NCBI RefSeq assembly: GCF_004769405.1
Contig: NZ_RQES01000010.1
Coordinates: 62,001 to 126,000, forward strand
Source of the DNA: Leptospira selangorensis
GTDB lineage: Bacteria; Spirochaetota; Leptospiria; Leptospirales; Leptospiraceae
Direction: 5' to 3'
DNA: 64,000 bases
A program made the position numbers and the translations under genes. This document shows, piece after piece, positions 17,374 through 27,654 of the stretch; position 1 is the first letter of the stretch; every line of letters starts with the position of its first letter. The notes beneath the pieces are model-generated. The model did not search any database and was not told the DNA's origin. It saw only the letters and a program-made list of their open reading frames with translations.

Positions 17374-19287
17374 CTATTTTTCAGAATAACCTAAAACTTC
17401 CCAACACCAGCGTTTTTCTAAAACTCTATCTGCAAACGTTACGGATTCAGGATCTGCATTTTCTTTTAGGATTTTCCACGCAGAGGTATTCTCATTTTTA
17501 GAAATGATCCTAGCTCCCGGGAATTCTCCTCCGAGTTCTACTGATTTTTGGGCTGCTTCTTCCCATTCCATTTCTTGGAAAACAGGAATATATTCCCTAA
17601 TCTCGGAAACCCATTCTAACGGAAAAGAAATCCCATGAGGAAGAACAAGAACGATCCGATGAAGCATGTTCTCTCCTCGGTGAGCAAGTGTACGAGAAAG
17701 ATAGGAAGCCGGCACCTTGGAAAATTCTTCCATGATCTCTGTAATCAAGTCAGGATCGAAAGAAGTTTTAGGATATAAAACTAGATCAGTGACTGCAAAA
17801 GGATCTTTGGTGAATCTATAATTCAATCTATCAAAGAATTCTTTTTTAGATTTTTCTAAATTATCTCCTCTCCACCAGATAGAAACGTGCCTTGCGCCTG
17901 AGATTGAAAAATCTTCCAATCCGAATTTTTCGGCAAGCCCTGGAGAAAAGGAGAATATATCTGAAACTGAAGGATCAGGATCGGACAATAGGCTTCGAGG
18001 AGTTTCATCCAACCTTCTATCCAATCTATCTTCTGAACGGAATAATGTAGAGCTAAGTGCTTCTGCACTAAAATTAGGAGTTCGGATGACTCTATAAGGA
18101 GGTTTAGGAAGATATACCAAACCTTCCGACTCTGCATCTTTTCTCATCGCGGTCCCAGGCAAAATGGATAACGGAAATACTTGGACCCATTCTCCCAGTC
18201 CATGTCCATAGAAGAATTCGATCCCTTCCATCACATCGTCCGGAGTATCTCCAGGAAGTCCGATAATCAAATCGAGCAGGAGTTCAATTCCTCTATCAGC
18301 CAACATTCTAGCGGCCTCGGCCACTTTTTCAGGACTCCCAAAACGTTTTACACGTTTTAAAGTTTCCTTATTGATGGATTGCATACCGAGTTCTATCCGA
18401 TTAAAACCGGCCAATGCAAGTTTGTCCGCTATCTTTTCCGTAATTCCTTCGGATCTTAATTCTCCGAACATAGTCATGGATCTGTCCGAGTTCACATCTA
18501 TGATCGCATCTAAAAATTCTTCGAAGCCCGGTCTATGATTGAATGTCGGATCTAAGAATACTAATTCTTTGGCTCCTTTATCTTTCAAACTTGATAGAAG
18601 TTTAATCGTTTCAGGTATATCTAAAGTTCTTAATACATTGCTACTCTTAGGATAAAAACAATAAGTGCATTGGGATCTACATCCTCTTACAGTTTCCAAA
18701 TAAGTAGATCTTGCAGGATCCACCGGTACAAACCCTTGTAAATAAGGAGAAGGATAGCTAGTCAGCGGAAAGGAAGCATTCTCTTCTTTAGAAAACATTC
18801 CCATTTTTCCATCTAGTTCTCTGACTGCGATATTCGGTAATTTTCTAGGATCTTCTTTTTTAAGAAGAGTGTCCATAAGAGCAAAGAATGTATGCTCTGC
18901 TTCTCCCGAAACTGCTATATCATAACCTGTTTCGGAGAGAACGAACGGATTGTCCGGATTCACTTCAGGTCCACCAATGAGTATCTTAGTGGATGGAGAT
19001 CTACGTTTTACTTCTTTTGCGAGATGAAGACTTCTTTCGGTATTCCAAAGATAAAGTGAGAAACCCAAAAACTCAGGCTCATCCTTTGCGATCCTGTCTG
19101 CAAGTTGGCTATCACCTTCTTTATCAGTGATATCTGGATCTAGGACTTCTAACTCCAGACCTTTTTTTTCCAGGCCATTCTCCCGAGCGGAAACAGCCAA
19201 ACAGCCGGCAGCCAATGGGACATTTCCTGTAGCCGCAAAGGCTGTAGGAGGAGGAACAGGCAATTGTACTAATTTTAACTTTGCCAT
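17374..19287 (-). CDS. B12-binding-type radical SAM protein
   Basis: A 637-aa radical SAM enzyme. Residues ~1-160 look like a cobalamin-binding Rossmann domain (strand I-L-I-G-G-P-E-V, S-G-E-A-E-H-T-F). The SAM-cluster motif C-R-S-Q-C-T-Y-C follows near 205, with the G-M-Q-S-I-N-K-E-T-L and L-I-I-G-L-P-G-D-T segments typical of the Elp3/B12 superfamily. The last ~200 residues match nothing I know. The reaction (methyl transfer or ring modification) cannot be deduced. It is monocistronic, 74 bases from the lep gene end. Confidence 0.87.
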   Translation of the reverse strand: MAKLKLVQLPVPPPTAFAATGNVPLAAGCLAVSARENGLEKKGLELEVLDPDITDKEGDSQLADRIAKDEPEFLGFSLYLWNTERSLHLAKEVKRRSPSTKILIGGPEVNPDNPFVLSETGYDIAVSGEAEHTFFALMDTLLKKEDPRKLPNIAVRELDGKMGMFSKEENASFPLTSYPSPYLQGFVPVDPARSTYLETVRGCRSQCTYCFYPKSSNVLRTLDIPETIKLLSSLKDKGAKELVFLDPTFNHRPGFEEFLDAIIDVNSDRSMTMFGELRSEGITEKIADKLALAGFNRIELGMQSINKETLKRVKRFGSPEKVAEAARMLADRGIELLLDLIIGLPGDTPDDVMEGIEFFYGHGLGEWVQVFPLSILPGTAMRKDAESEGLVYLPKPPYRVIRTPNFSAEALSSTLFRSEDRLDRRLDETPRSLLSDPDPSVSDIFSFSPGLAEKFGLEDFSISGARHVSIWWRGDNLEKSKKEFFDRLNYRFTKDPFAVTDLVLYPKTSFDPDLITEIMEEFSKVPASYLSRTLAHRGENMLHRIVLVLPHGISFPLEWVSEIREYIPVFQEMEWEEAAQKSVELGGEFPGARIISKNENTSAWKILKENADPESVTFADRVLEKRWCWEVLGYSEK

Positions 19288-19361
19288 AAGAAGTCTTACT
19301 TACAAAACTTTAGACTTCTCCGGTTTATTCAATCCGGAAATAGAAGTCCAAAAACTAAGCT

Positions 19362-19716
19362 TCAACCCTCAGTTTCTGCCCTCTTCGGAGCGTGTTTTTT
19401 ACATTCCTGGAGATCTGAAAACTTTTCCTTGGAAAGTTCGCATTGTACTTGGAGTAAACTTTTATTCTCCACACAACTTCTGATAATCGCTTCGCTGGTC
19501 TCAGGCTTTAGTATAGATCTTAACATTAAGGCTTGAACACCCTTCTCCATAGTTTCATCGTTCGCAATCAATTTGGAAATATGGATCTGAGCATCTGAAC
19601 ATTCTTCTAAATTCGGTTTCGTTCTGCTGCAATCCGACAAGAAGAATGCACTACATAAAAGAAAAGCGGACGTTATCCGCCCGCTTTTCTCGAAACCGAA
19701 AGAAAGTTTTACTTTC

Positions 19717-19736
<20 letters not shown>
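19362..19736 (-). CDS. lep: Small lipoprotein, Lep (LipL41 partner)
   Basis: A 124-aa lipoprotein with a long n-region, hydrophobic core and lipobox L-S-D-C (Cys about 35). It overlaps the end of lipL41 by 20 bases on the same strand. Known biology: in Leptospira interrogans the small lipoprotein gene next to lipL41, called lep, encodes a chaperone needed for stable LipL41. The identity here rests on position, size and lipobox. The mature part carries several more Cys (E-E-C, R-S-C, V-Q-C, Q-E-C) that could form disulfides. ATG 19736 and 19733 are both possible starts. Confidence 0.8.
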
Positions 19737-20781
<1,045 letters not shown>

Positions 20782-20827
20782 TGGGTTAATACCAATCCTT
20801 TATGGATGATTTTTAGGAATAACTTCG

Positions 20828-20857
20828 TATTTGTTCCGGTATTTCTTTTTCTGTCAA
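20828..20857 (-). promoter_or_regulatory. Candidate lipL41 promoter
   Basis: On the minus strand TTGACA (20852-20857) is followed 18 bases later by CAAATA (20828-20833), about 45 bases upstream of the lipL41 ATG. The -35 is perfect and the -10 is weak. Confidence 0.35.
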
Positions 20858-21057
20858 TTTATTTTAAGATACGGTCGGCCAGAGGCAAAAAACTTGGGGT
20901 CCAAAGAACCGCTGACAGGTTTTGGGCCTTAAACGGATTATAAACACTTGCAAAACCTAGTTCTCTCGGCAATTTTACATTTAGGTTGCCGGACTCCAAA
21001 ATTTAGGAGTCGAAATTAAAAAAGAGATAGAACCGCCTAAAACTGGCTGGGGGCCTA

Positions 21058-22029
21058 ATGAAAACCATAGAGGATATTCGAAAATCCCTGGAATCCACTT
21101 ACATGGAACATGAGATAGAGGAGAAACTTCCCCTCATCCAGGAGATCAACCGTCTCAAAAAAGAAAAAAACGCAGTTCTTTTAGGGCATAATTATATGAC
21201 TCCGGATGTTTTTCACGGAGTTTCAGACATACTCGGAGATTCACTTTATCTGAGTAAGGCGGCCGCGGAAACGGATGCAGACATTATTCTTTTTAACGGA
21301 GTCCATTTTATGGCGGAGACTGCAAAGCTTATGTCTCCGGAGAAGAAGGTACTCATCGCTGATCTAAAAGCAGGCTGCTCTCTTGCAGAAAGTATCACTA
21401 GAGAAGATGTTAAAAAATTAAAAAGCCAATATCCTGGAGTTCCGGTAGTGACTTATGTCAACTGCACTGCAGAAGTGAAAGCTGAAACTGATATTTGCTG
21501 CACTTCTGCAAACGCAGTCCAAATCGTAAATTCTTTGGATAGCGACACCGTTATCTTTCTTCCTGATGAATACCTTGCGGGGAATGTGCAAAAACAAACC
21601 GCCAAAAAGATTATCTCTTTCCCTGGGCGTTGTATGGTACATGAGATGTACACTGCGGAGGACATTCTTTCCGTTCGGAGACAATGGCCCGGTGTAACAG
21701 TAATCTCTCACCCTGAATGTAACACGGATGTTGTAGAAGTTTCCGATTTTGCCGGGTCCACTTCTCAGATGTCCAAATATATCCGTGATTCGGGAGCAAA
21801 AGATGTCTTCTTAGTGACCGAATGTTCTATGGGAGATAATCTAAGATCCGAGTTCCCTGATAGACAATTTGTTTCTTCTTGTAGGACCTGCCCTCATATG
21901 AAACGAATTACATTAGAAAAAATTAAAGATGCACTTCTATACGAACAATTCGAGATTAAGTTAGATCCTGAAATTGTAGAAAAAGGAAGAATGGCAGTCC
22001 AAAGAATGCTGGGAGTGAGTTATAAGTAA
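21058..22029 (+). CDS. nadA: Quinolinate synthase A
   Basis: A 323-aa NadA, normal length for the family. It condenses iminoaspartate with dihydroxyacetone phosphate to quinolinate in de novo NAD synthesis, using a [4Fe-4S] cluster. Visible motifs: L-G-H-N-Y-M near 43, [10 protein letters not shown] with the first cluster Cys, V-I-S-H-P-E-C-N with the second, and C-R-T-C-P-H-M-K with the third region. nadB and nadC are not adjacent. ispF follows 4 bases after its stop, so the two share a transcript. Confidence 0.96.
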   Translation: MKTIEDIRKSLESTYMEHEIEEKLPLIQEINRLKKEKNAVLLGHNYMTPDVFHGVSDILGDSLYLSKAAAETDADIILFNGVHFMAETAKLMSPEKKVLIADLKAGCSLAESITREDVKKLKSQYPGVPVVTYVNCTAEVKAETDICCTSANAVQIVNSLDSDTVIFLPDEYLAGNVQKQTAKKIISFPGRCMVHEMYTAEDILSVRRQWPGVTVISHPECNTDVVEVSDFAGSTSQMSKYIRDSGAKDVFLVTECSMGDNLRSEFPDRQFVSSCRTCPHMKRITLEKIKDALLYEQFEIKLDPEIVEKGRMAVQRMLGVSYK

Positions 22030-22033
22030 CTTA

Positions 22034-22516
22034 ATGTACAGAATAGGACAAGGATTAGACTTTCATAGACTGGAAACAAACAACTCTCGCCCATTAATTT
22101 TGGGCGGAGCAGTCATCGATTCGGAATATGCACTTATCGGTCATTCGGATGCAGATATAGTGATACATGCTTTAGCCGATGCTATTTTGGGAGCGATGGG
22201 TTTGGGAGATATTGGACAATATTTTCCGGATACTGACCCTTCTCTTAAAAATATGGACTCCAAATTGATTTTGCAAAAAACTTTAGACCTTGCTAAAGAG
22301 AAAAATTTCAGTTTGGTCAATATCGACTGCACTTTAATCGGAGAAAGACCTAAAATTTCTCCTCATAGAATTAAAATACAATCTTCTCTTTCTAATCTAT
22401 TAGGACTTCCTGAAGATTGTGTTTCAGTGAAAGCGACTACTACCGAAAAAATGGGAGCCTTGGGCAGAACCGAAGGATTGGGCGCAAGTTGCGTGGTACT
22501 TTTGCTGAAAAACTAA
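22034..22516 (+). CDS. ispF: 2-C-methyl-D-erythritol 2,4-cyclodiphosphate synthase
   Basis: A 160-aa IspF of standard size. It catalyses the cyclisation step of the MEP isoprenoid pathway as a zinc-dependent homotrimer. The zinc ligands are seen in G-L-D-F-H-R-L (Asp/His) and [12 protein letters not shown] (second His), and the C-terminal K-A-T-T-T-E-K-M-G segment is conserved. The end overlaps the next gene, whose start is uncertain. Confidence 0.96.
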   Translation: MYRIGQGLDFHRLETNNSRPLILGGAVIDSEYALIGHSDADIVIHALADAILGAMGLGDIGQYFPDTDPSLKNMDSKLILQKTLDLAKEKNFSLVNIDCTLIGERPKISPHRIKIQSSLSNLLGLPEDCVSVKATTTEKMGALGRTEGLGASCVVLLLKN

Positions 22517-22980
22517 AACCTTCCCATAAAATCGCGATCAAATGGACCGCAATTTTATCCGCATTCATTATAATATTCTTATATATTCTGAAAGATCCAT
22601 ATCTGGAGACTTCTTCCTATTTATTAAGAAGAGAAGTATTGGAAGAATTGCCACTCGGAAGTTCTAAACGAAAGGTAATGGATTATATCAAAAGAAAAAA
22701 TATGGACCTGGTCGGTTTTCATCAGGGGCAATTTCCGGATGATCCGGAATACGTTTCCGATATTATGGTATTCACTAAAAAAGGAACGGTACAATCCAAC
22801 GCATTTCATTGGATCCCGACCGAAAGTAGTTATACTGAAGTTAATTTAGGAATGTACGTAAATTTGAAAGAATTCAGATTTTGGAAAAAACCTTTTCCAT
22901 TGAGAGTGAGATTGTACTTTTTATTTTCGAACCAACAATTAGTACAGATCCGAGTGATCAAAAAGTCGTTTCCATTCTAG
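22489..22980 (+). CDS. Membrane-anchored small protein, BamE-like region
   Basis: Unknown protein, about 163 aa if TTG 22489 is the start. ATG 22417 would add 24 residues of poor composition that lie wholly inside ispF, so I prefer the shorter form. One hydrophobic helix ([14 protein letters not shown]) anchors it. The segment [15 protein letters not shown] looks like the start of a BamE/SmpA-type domain, the rest being beta-rich and periplasmic. Overlap with ispF implies co-transcription. Its stop overlaps the convergent acetyltransferase by 4 bases. Confidence 0.6.
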   Translation: MRGTFAEKLKPSHKIAIKWTAILSAFIIIFLYILKDPYLETSSYLLRREVLEELPLGSSKRKVMDYIKRKNMDLVGFHQGQFPDDPEYVSDIMVFTKKGTVQSNAFHWIPTESSYTEVNLGMYVNLKEFRFWKKPFPLRVRLYFLFSNQQLVQIRVIKKSFPF

Positions 22981-23408
22981 CGGACCTTCTCCATTAAGAT
23001 AGCATCTTCTCCCGGACCATAATAAGATTTCCTCCTTCCCGATTCCATAAAACCTAATTTAGTATATAACAAAATAGCGGAAGAATTCAAATTAGAAACT
23101 TCTAAAATGGTTTTGGGAAATAGATCACAAAGCGTTTTTAGAATGGATCCCGCTTCTCCTTTTTTACGTTTTTCGGGAAGGATCCCTATTCGTAATAATT
23201 CGGAAAAATCAATTAGATCCAAATAAAATACATAACCGGTATTTTCTTTGATCCAGGCCGGATGATTTTCGATATGACTCTGGATTGAATAATTGGACCA
23301 GGAAGAATTTCCAAAAACTGTTTTCTCCATTTGGATCAGAATTTGTAAATCTTCGGATTGGACCATTCTCCAACCTTGGGGTAGATCATTTTTTTTTCCA
23401 AGATCCAA
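22977..23408 (-). CDS. GNAT acetyltransferase, RimI-like
   Basis: A 143-aa GNAT protein resembling RimI, which acetylates the N-terminus of ribosomal protein S18. The C-terminal half has the diagnostic L-E-V-S-N-L-N-S-S-A-I-L-L-Y-T-K-L-G-F and then G-R-R-K-S-Y-Y-G-P-G-E-D-A-I-L-M. The acetyl-CoA P-loop (usually R/Q-x-x-G-x-G/A) is altered to R-K-K-G-E-A-G, which is degenerate but plausible. The start could lie a few codons downstream. Confidence 0.75.
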   Translation of the reverse strand: MDLGKKNDLPQGWRMVQSEDLQILIQMEKTVFGNSSWSNYSIQSHIENHPAWIKENTGYVFYLDLIDFSELLRIGILPEKRKKGEAGSILKTLCDLFPKTILEVSNLNSSAILLYTKLGFMESGRRKSYYGPGEDAILMEKVR

Positions 23409-23502
23409 TCCATTTTCTCCTTGCGTGAGGCGGGATCTTCCATACTAATTAACGGTCGCTTTGCGAAAGCAATTTTCGATCAAACTCGAGGAGAAAATTT
23501 TT

Positions 23503-23850
23503 ATGCAAACAATCGGGAAATATGTGTATGCTGTCCCGTTCCTACTTTTTGGACTGAACCACTTTGTAGCCGGAAGCCAAATGGCTGGAATGGTCCCTGT
23601 CCCAGGCGGAGTTATTTGGATCTATGTAACAGGAGCGGCAATGATCGCAGCTTCGGTCAGCATTTTTATAAATAAAAAAACCAAACTCGCGATGATCCTA
23701 TTAGCGATACTTTTAGGAATTTACATTGCTCTTCTACACCTACCGGGAGCGATCAAAGGAGATATGTCTTCCACTATCAATACCTTGAAAGATCTGGGTC
23801 TTCTAGGTGGAGCTTTAGTAATCGCTGGAATTTCCAGAGACAACGCTTAA
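23503..23850 (+). CDS. DoxX-like membrane protein
   Basis: A 115-aa protein with four hydrophobic helices, matching the DoxX/DoxD-like family of small membrane proteins, some linked to redox or quinone metabolism. The start ATG 23503 is preceded by GAGGAG about ten bases upstream; an earlier ATG at 23461 would add 14 polar residues without a ribosome site. A strong terminator follows directly, so it is a single-gene unit. Confidence 0.8.
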   Translation: MQTIGKYVYAVPFLLFGLNHFVAGSQMAGMVPVPGGVIWIYVTGAAMIAASVSIFINKKTKLAMILLAILLGIYIALLHLPGAIKGDMSSTINTLKDLGLLGGALVIAGISRDNA

Positions 23851-23856
23851 TCTACA

Positions 23857-23884
23857 AAGGGAGAAGGACTATACCTTCTCCCTT
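23857..23884 (+). terminator. Strong intrinsic terminator
   Basis: AAGGGAGAAGG and CCTTCTCCCTT form a perfect 11-bp stem with a 6-base loop, 6 bases after the DoxX-like stop. A pyrimidine-rich stretch and a T run follow within 40 bases. Confidence 0.7.
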
Positions 23885-24005
23885 CCCCCTCTAACCTTCC
23901 TTTTTTATTTTCAAAAAAATTCTATTTTCAGGATTTTCCGTGGACCATCCGCACAATTTTCGGACATGGTATTTCAAATACGATTTCTTCCCGAGGTGGA
24001 ATCAA

Positions 24006-24860
24006 ATGAGGATTATACTCCTTCTTCTTTTTGTATTTCTGATTTCCGATTGTAAGAACCTAAGTAAATTTTCAGGAAAGAATACAAAACCTCCTACAGT
24101 AGAGGATCTGGAAGCTTGGAAACGCCGTTTAAATATGGACGAATCCGAGATCATCGAATTAGAGAAGAAGATCCGTGAAATGGCTTCTAAGACCAGATCT
24201 GCAGGCGCTCTTAGCTGGAAGATCGCTCAAGGATATATGAAGATCGGTGATTATGATCTAGCATCCAAATATTATAATAAAGCAATCCAAGAACAAGGTT
24301 CCGGAAAAACGGAAGTGATCGGTGCCGACGTTCATTTTTTCGAGTCCTCTCTGCCCTATTTCGATAAGGCACAACTTCTGATGCCTGTGGACCAGCAGCT
24401 TCTTTTTGAAACAGCATTATCTTATGCAAACGCTTCTAAAGATAGAGGTTGGGAACCGAAAAGAAGGCAGATAGCTATCGAGATCTTCCAGTCGCTTTCC
24501 AGACAGGATATAAGAGATTCAAGATTTCCATACCAGTTAGCTCTCATCTATTTTGATTCCTCTATGGCGGATTCTTCATGGGAAGGGATCAATGCAGGAT
24601 TCCAAGACCAAGAGAAGGCATTTACTCTTCTGGATTCTATCTTAAAGAAAGAACCTCGAAATGTTCCTGTGTTATTCGCAAAAGGGAATTTTTTATATAG
24701 ATTCGGCAAAGCGCAAGAAGCAAAAGATATCTATCTACATCTAAAAAATACGATAGAAGGTCTCAAAAAAGACGGATTCATTAAAGAAGATCTAAACGAA
24801 AACGAATCTTATAAAAACGTAATTAACAATCTAAATAAAATGGAATCCCCCGAGAATTAA
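24006..24860 (+). CDS. TPR-containing lipoprotein
   Basis: A 284-aa lipoprotein. From ATG 24006 (preceded by GAGGTGG) the signal peptide runs to the lipobox L-I-S-D-C (Cys about 16). TPR-like helices are seen at A-Q-G-Y-M-K-I-G-D-Y-D-L-A-S-K-Y-Y-N-K-A and again near P-V-L-F-A-K-G-N-F-L-Y-R-F-G-K-A-Q-E-A. It probably works as an envelope scaffold; partners are unknown. dprA starts 14 bases after its stop, so the two may be co-transcribed. ATG 23940 would bury the signal peptide and is rejected. Confidence 0.8.
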   Translation: MRIILLLLFVFLISDCKNLSKFSGKNTKPPTVEDLEAWKRRLNMDESEIIELEKKIREMASKTRSAGALSWKIAQGYMKIGDYDLASKYYNKAIQEQGSGKTEVIGADVHFFESSLPYFDKAQLLMPVDQQLLFETALSYANASKDRGWEPKRRQIAIEIFQSLSRQDIRDSRFPYQLALIYFDSSMADSSWEGINAGFQDQEKAFTLLDSILKKEPRNVPVLFAKGNFLYRFGKAQEAKDIYLHLKNTIEGLKKDGFIKEDLNENESYKNVINNLNKMESPEN

Positions 24861-24874
24861 TAAGTAGATCCTAG

Positions 24875-25831
24875 ATGGATTTTCTTTCTCTTTCTTCTCC
24901 AAGCTTATACAAAATCCTTGTTAGATCTAGATTTTTATCCCAGAGCCTCTCTAAATCGGAGGTTCTGGAAAAATTAAAAGAAATACTTCCCAAGGATCTG
25001 AAAGAAAAAGTAGAATTCGATTCCAAATATTACTCTTCTTCCCTGAATAAGTTAGGGGCAGAGATTATTTCTTACTTTGATCCGGAGTATCCTTCTCTTC
25101 TCAAAGAAATTTACGATCCTCCGCCCAATTTATTCTGCTTCGGAAATGTTTCTCTTCTGAAACTTTCTTATTTAGCAGTAGTCGGAACAAGAAAAGTTTC
25201 TCCAATCACATTATATTATTCTAAATTAATTCCGGATTTCGTAAGTTCTCTCGGGCTGGACGGTATTGTTTCCGGTTTGGCATTAGGAGTGGATAAAGCT
25301 GCAATGTTACAAGCCTTAGATCAAAAAATTCCTGTGATAGGAGTGATGGGTACCGGGCCGGAAAAAGAATATCCTTATGAAAACAGGAATTTGTATAAAA
25401 GAATGAAATCTTCTGTCAATGGTTTAGTGATCACCGAATGTCCGCCAGGTTTCGAAGTCAGAAAATATGCATTCCCAAAAAGAAATAGGATTATCACAGG
25501 GATCTCACCTTCTCTTTTAGTAATGGAAGCTCCTTCTAAAAGTGGAGCATTGTCTTCCGCATCTAATGCAATCTCTCAAGATAGAGATGTTTATGTTTTT
25601 GATCATCCGTTACAAACTCAAAACCAAGGCGGGAAAAAATTACTCTTTGAAGGAGCTCATCCTGCTTCGTTTGATAATTGTCAAAAGTATGGAGATAGAA
25701 TTTTTCATTTGGAAGAAATTCTTCCATCCAACTTCGAAGAAGTTCCCGGAATGCTTGCTCGATTGGGAAAAAACAAATTGAATGGTAATTGGATAGATCT
25801 AGGGAATGGTTTCATTCGATCCATTCAATAA
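24875..25831 (+). CDS. dprA: DNA processing protein DprA
   Basis: A 318-aa DprA/Smf. The Rossmann-like core is clear: A-V-V-G-T-R-K-V-S-P, then S-G-L-A-L-G-V-D-K-A-A, then G-V-M-G-T-G-P-E-K-E-Y-P-Y-E-N, F-P-K-R-N-R-I-I-T-G-I-S and S-G-A-L-S-S-A. It loads RecA onto incoming single-stranded DNA during transformation. The C-terminal winged-helix domain of many DprA proteins seems short or absent. Its last 26 bases overlap the carboxylase-like gene. Confidence 0.92.
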   Translation: MDFLSLSSPSLYKILVRSRFLSQSLSKSEVLEKLKEILPKDLKEKVEFDSKYYSSSLNKLGAEIISYFDPEYPSLLKEIYDPPPNLFCFGNVSLLKLSYLAVVGTRKVSPITLYYSKLIPDFVSSLGLDGIVSGLALGVDKAAMLQALDQKIPVIGVMGTGPEKEYPYENRNLYKRMKSSVNGLVITECPPGFEVRKYAFPKRNRIITGISPSLLVMEAPSKSGALSSASNAISQDRDVYVFDHPLQTQNQGGKKLLFEGAHPASFDNCQKYGDRIFHLEEILPSNFEEVPGMLARLGKNKLNGNWIDLGNGFIRSIQ

Positions 25832-27341
25832 ATATAAAAAGGAATCAAATTTGTCTTTTTGGAATCGGTATAAGTCCGAACTATTCGAACAATCTCCTGC
25901 TTTGTCTTTAGGATTTTTCAGATTCGGTTTCGGTATTCTTTTATTTTTCACCTCGGCTCGTTATATTTATTATGGTTGGGTACAAAAATATTTCTTAGAG
26001 CCCGGTTTTCATTTTAAACATTTCGGTTTTTCCTGGATAGGAGTAGCCCCCGGGCCAATACTATATTCTATTTTTATAATATTATGTATCACCTCGATCT
26101 TCATATCTCTTGGAGTTCTTTACAGGACATCAATTTTCATTTATTGGTTGGGATTTTCTTATTTTAATCTTTTAGATGTCTCCACTTACCTGAATCATTA
26201 TTATCTAATTTTCCTATTACTCTTTCTTTTGTTTTGGATCCCTGCAGATCGTTGTTTTTCTTTATCTCATTTTTTGGAAGCTTATCGAAACGGAAGATGG
26301 AGTATTCCTAAAATCCCAAATTGGTCCTTATGGATACTAAGATTCCAAATCGGTTGCGTATACTTTTTCGGTGGTTTAGCAAAGTTAGTCCCTGATTGGT
26401 TGTTCTCCGCTCAGCCCCTCAGAATTTGGTTAGTACGGAATACCGATTTTCCAGTGATCGGTGGATTTTTCTCTTATCCAATTGCAGGTTATGTTTTTAG
26501 TTATGCCGGATTATTTTTCGATCTACTTGTTCCATTCTGTCTTTTGAAAAAAAATCTGAGACCTTGGGCCTATAGTTTTGTTTTGATCTTTCACATTTTG
26601 ACCTGGAGGCTTTTCCCTATAGGAATGTTTCCTTGGATCATGATCTTCTCCACTTTATTATTTTTTCCTCCGACTTGGCCGATTAAAGTTAGAGGATTTT
26701 TAAAAAGAAGAGGGATCTTTCCTTATGGAGAACTGAGAAATTTATTCAAAACTATTTGGAATAAACTTCCGGTTACCTTCCGTTTTCTTTCCGCAAAATT
26801 TCTGCTCGTAATTTTACGTGCTTTAGAAAAACCGAATGTATGGGGAAGAAGTTTCGAGACCAGACTTCTGGATTTCGCTTCTCGTTTTGTTTCCAGATTC
26901 GGAGTCTGGGCAGTGTCCCTTTATGTTTTGATCCAGATATTTTTCCCTCTTAGGCATTTTTTATACCCAGGAAACCATCTATGGACGGAGCAAGGTTTTA
27001 GATTTGCCTGGCATATCATGCTCATCCAAAAAAACGGGATCGCAAGTTTCCAAGTAGTAAATTTGCGTACTGGCGAGATCCAATATGTTTTGCCTGAATC
27101 TTATCTGAACGAAGTGCAAAAAACAATGATGAGCACCCAACCGGATCTAATCCTTCAATTCGCCCATTTTTTGGGGGATAGAGAAAAGAAAAGAACTGGG
27201 GACGATATCGCAGTCTATGCAGAAGTAAGAGTTTCTCTAAACGGCAAAAAAAGCCTCCCGTTCATTGATCCAAATCGAGATCTAATGAAGGTGAAAAATG
27301 ACTTTTTCCACAAAGATTGGATCCTTCCGGACTTTAAATAA
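25806..27341 (+). CDS. Vitamin K-dependent carboxylase-like HTTM membrane protein
   Basis: A 511-aa multi-pass protein. The N-terminal two thirds form the HTTM domain shared with vitamin K-dependent gamma-carboxylase. Two active-site regions can be matched by eye to human GGCX: Y-L-N-H-Y-Y-L (His about 131, like the N-N-H-S-Y-L motif) and F-F-G-G-L-A-K-L-V-P-D-W-L (Lys about 193, at the place of the catalytic-base Lys). A Leptospira orthologue has been described as horizontally acquired, with altered activity. The C-terminal ~120 residues look extracytoplasmic. The gene starts inside dprA. Confidence 0.85.
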   Translation: MVSFDPFNKYKKESNLSFWNRYKSELFEQSPALSLGFFRFGFGILLFFTSARYIYYGWVQKYFLEPGFHFKHFGFSWIGVAPGPILYSIFIILCITSIFISLGVLYRTSIFIYWLGFSYFNLLDVSTYLNHYYLIFLLLFLLFWIPADRCFSLSHFLEAYRNGRWSIPKIPNWSLWILRFQIGCVYFFGGLAKLVPDWLFSAQPLRIWLVRNTDFPVIGGFFSYPIAGYVFSYAGLFFDLLVPFCLLKKNLRPWAYSFVLIFHILTWRLFPIGMFPWIMIFSTLLFFPPTWPIKVRGFLKRRGIFPYGELRNLFKTIWNKLPVTFRFLSAKFLLVILRALEKPNVWGRSFETRLLDFASRFVSRFGVWAVSLYVLIQIFFPLRHFLYPGNHLWTEQGFRFAWHIMLIQKNGIASFQVVNLRTGEIQYVLPESYLNEVQKTMMSTQPDLILQFAHFLGDREKKRTGDDIAVYAEVRVSLNGKKSLPFIDPNRDLMKVKNDFFHKDWILPDFK

Positions 27342-27381
27342 TCTTGTTATTTGAATATTCTAATTCCTTGATTTAGGGATT

Positions 27382-27409
27382 TTGACTTCATTCTTATGAG
27401 ACATAATAT
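27382..27409 (+). promoter_or_regulatory. Candidate promoter of Ig-like cassette copy 1
   Basis: TTGACT (27382-27387), 16-base spacer, TAATAT (27404-27409). A sigma-70-type match, about 245 bases upstream of the ATG. Confidence 0.4.
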
Positions 27410-27542
27410 CAAAAAAATCTAACATATAACGTCTTATTTCAACGATTCTCTTTTTCAAACGAACGTCCGTTTAACTTCAAACGTGTTATAAATAAATTTT
27501 TTCCGCCAAATGTCGCCGAAAAGCGCTTTTCTTGTTGCAGAA

Positions 27543-27560
27543 ATAACACATATGCGTTAT
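27543..27560. promoter_or_regulatory. Palindrome, possible operator
   Basis: ATAAC-A-CATATG-C-GTTAT is an 18-base inverted repeat with one mismatched pair, in the leader of the 2487-aa lipoprotein gene. A related half-site (catataacg) occurs near 27423. Confidence 0.4.
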
Positions 27561-27654
27561 ACACCCTTCCTTACATACATATTTCTGCTTATCTGGGTCG
27601 GTGCAGAAGAAATCTGAAAGGATTAGATATTCTTAATTTAGGTCGCGCGATTAC

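Larger units (their letters stand above)
27342..27654. other. Leader/promoter region of giant Ig-like lipoprotein gene
   Basis: A 313-base AT-rich spacer with no gene. It contains a candidate promoter (27382-27409), an 18-base near-perfect palindrome (27543-27560), and the sequence ttaggtcg close to the start codon, which also occurs upstream of the paralogous gene at 36795. If the promoter is right the transcript has a leader of about 240 bases. Confidence 0.5.

Noticed and set aside
22417..22488. N-terminal extension of the membrane protein after ispF
   Set aside because: Lies wholly inside ispF and reads as an out-of-frame shadow; the start was moved to TTG 22489, with some doubt.
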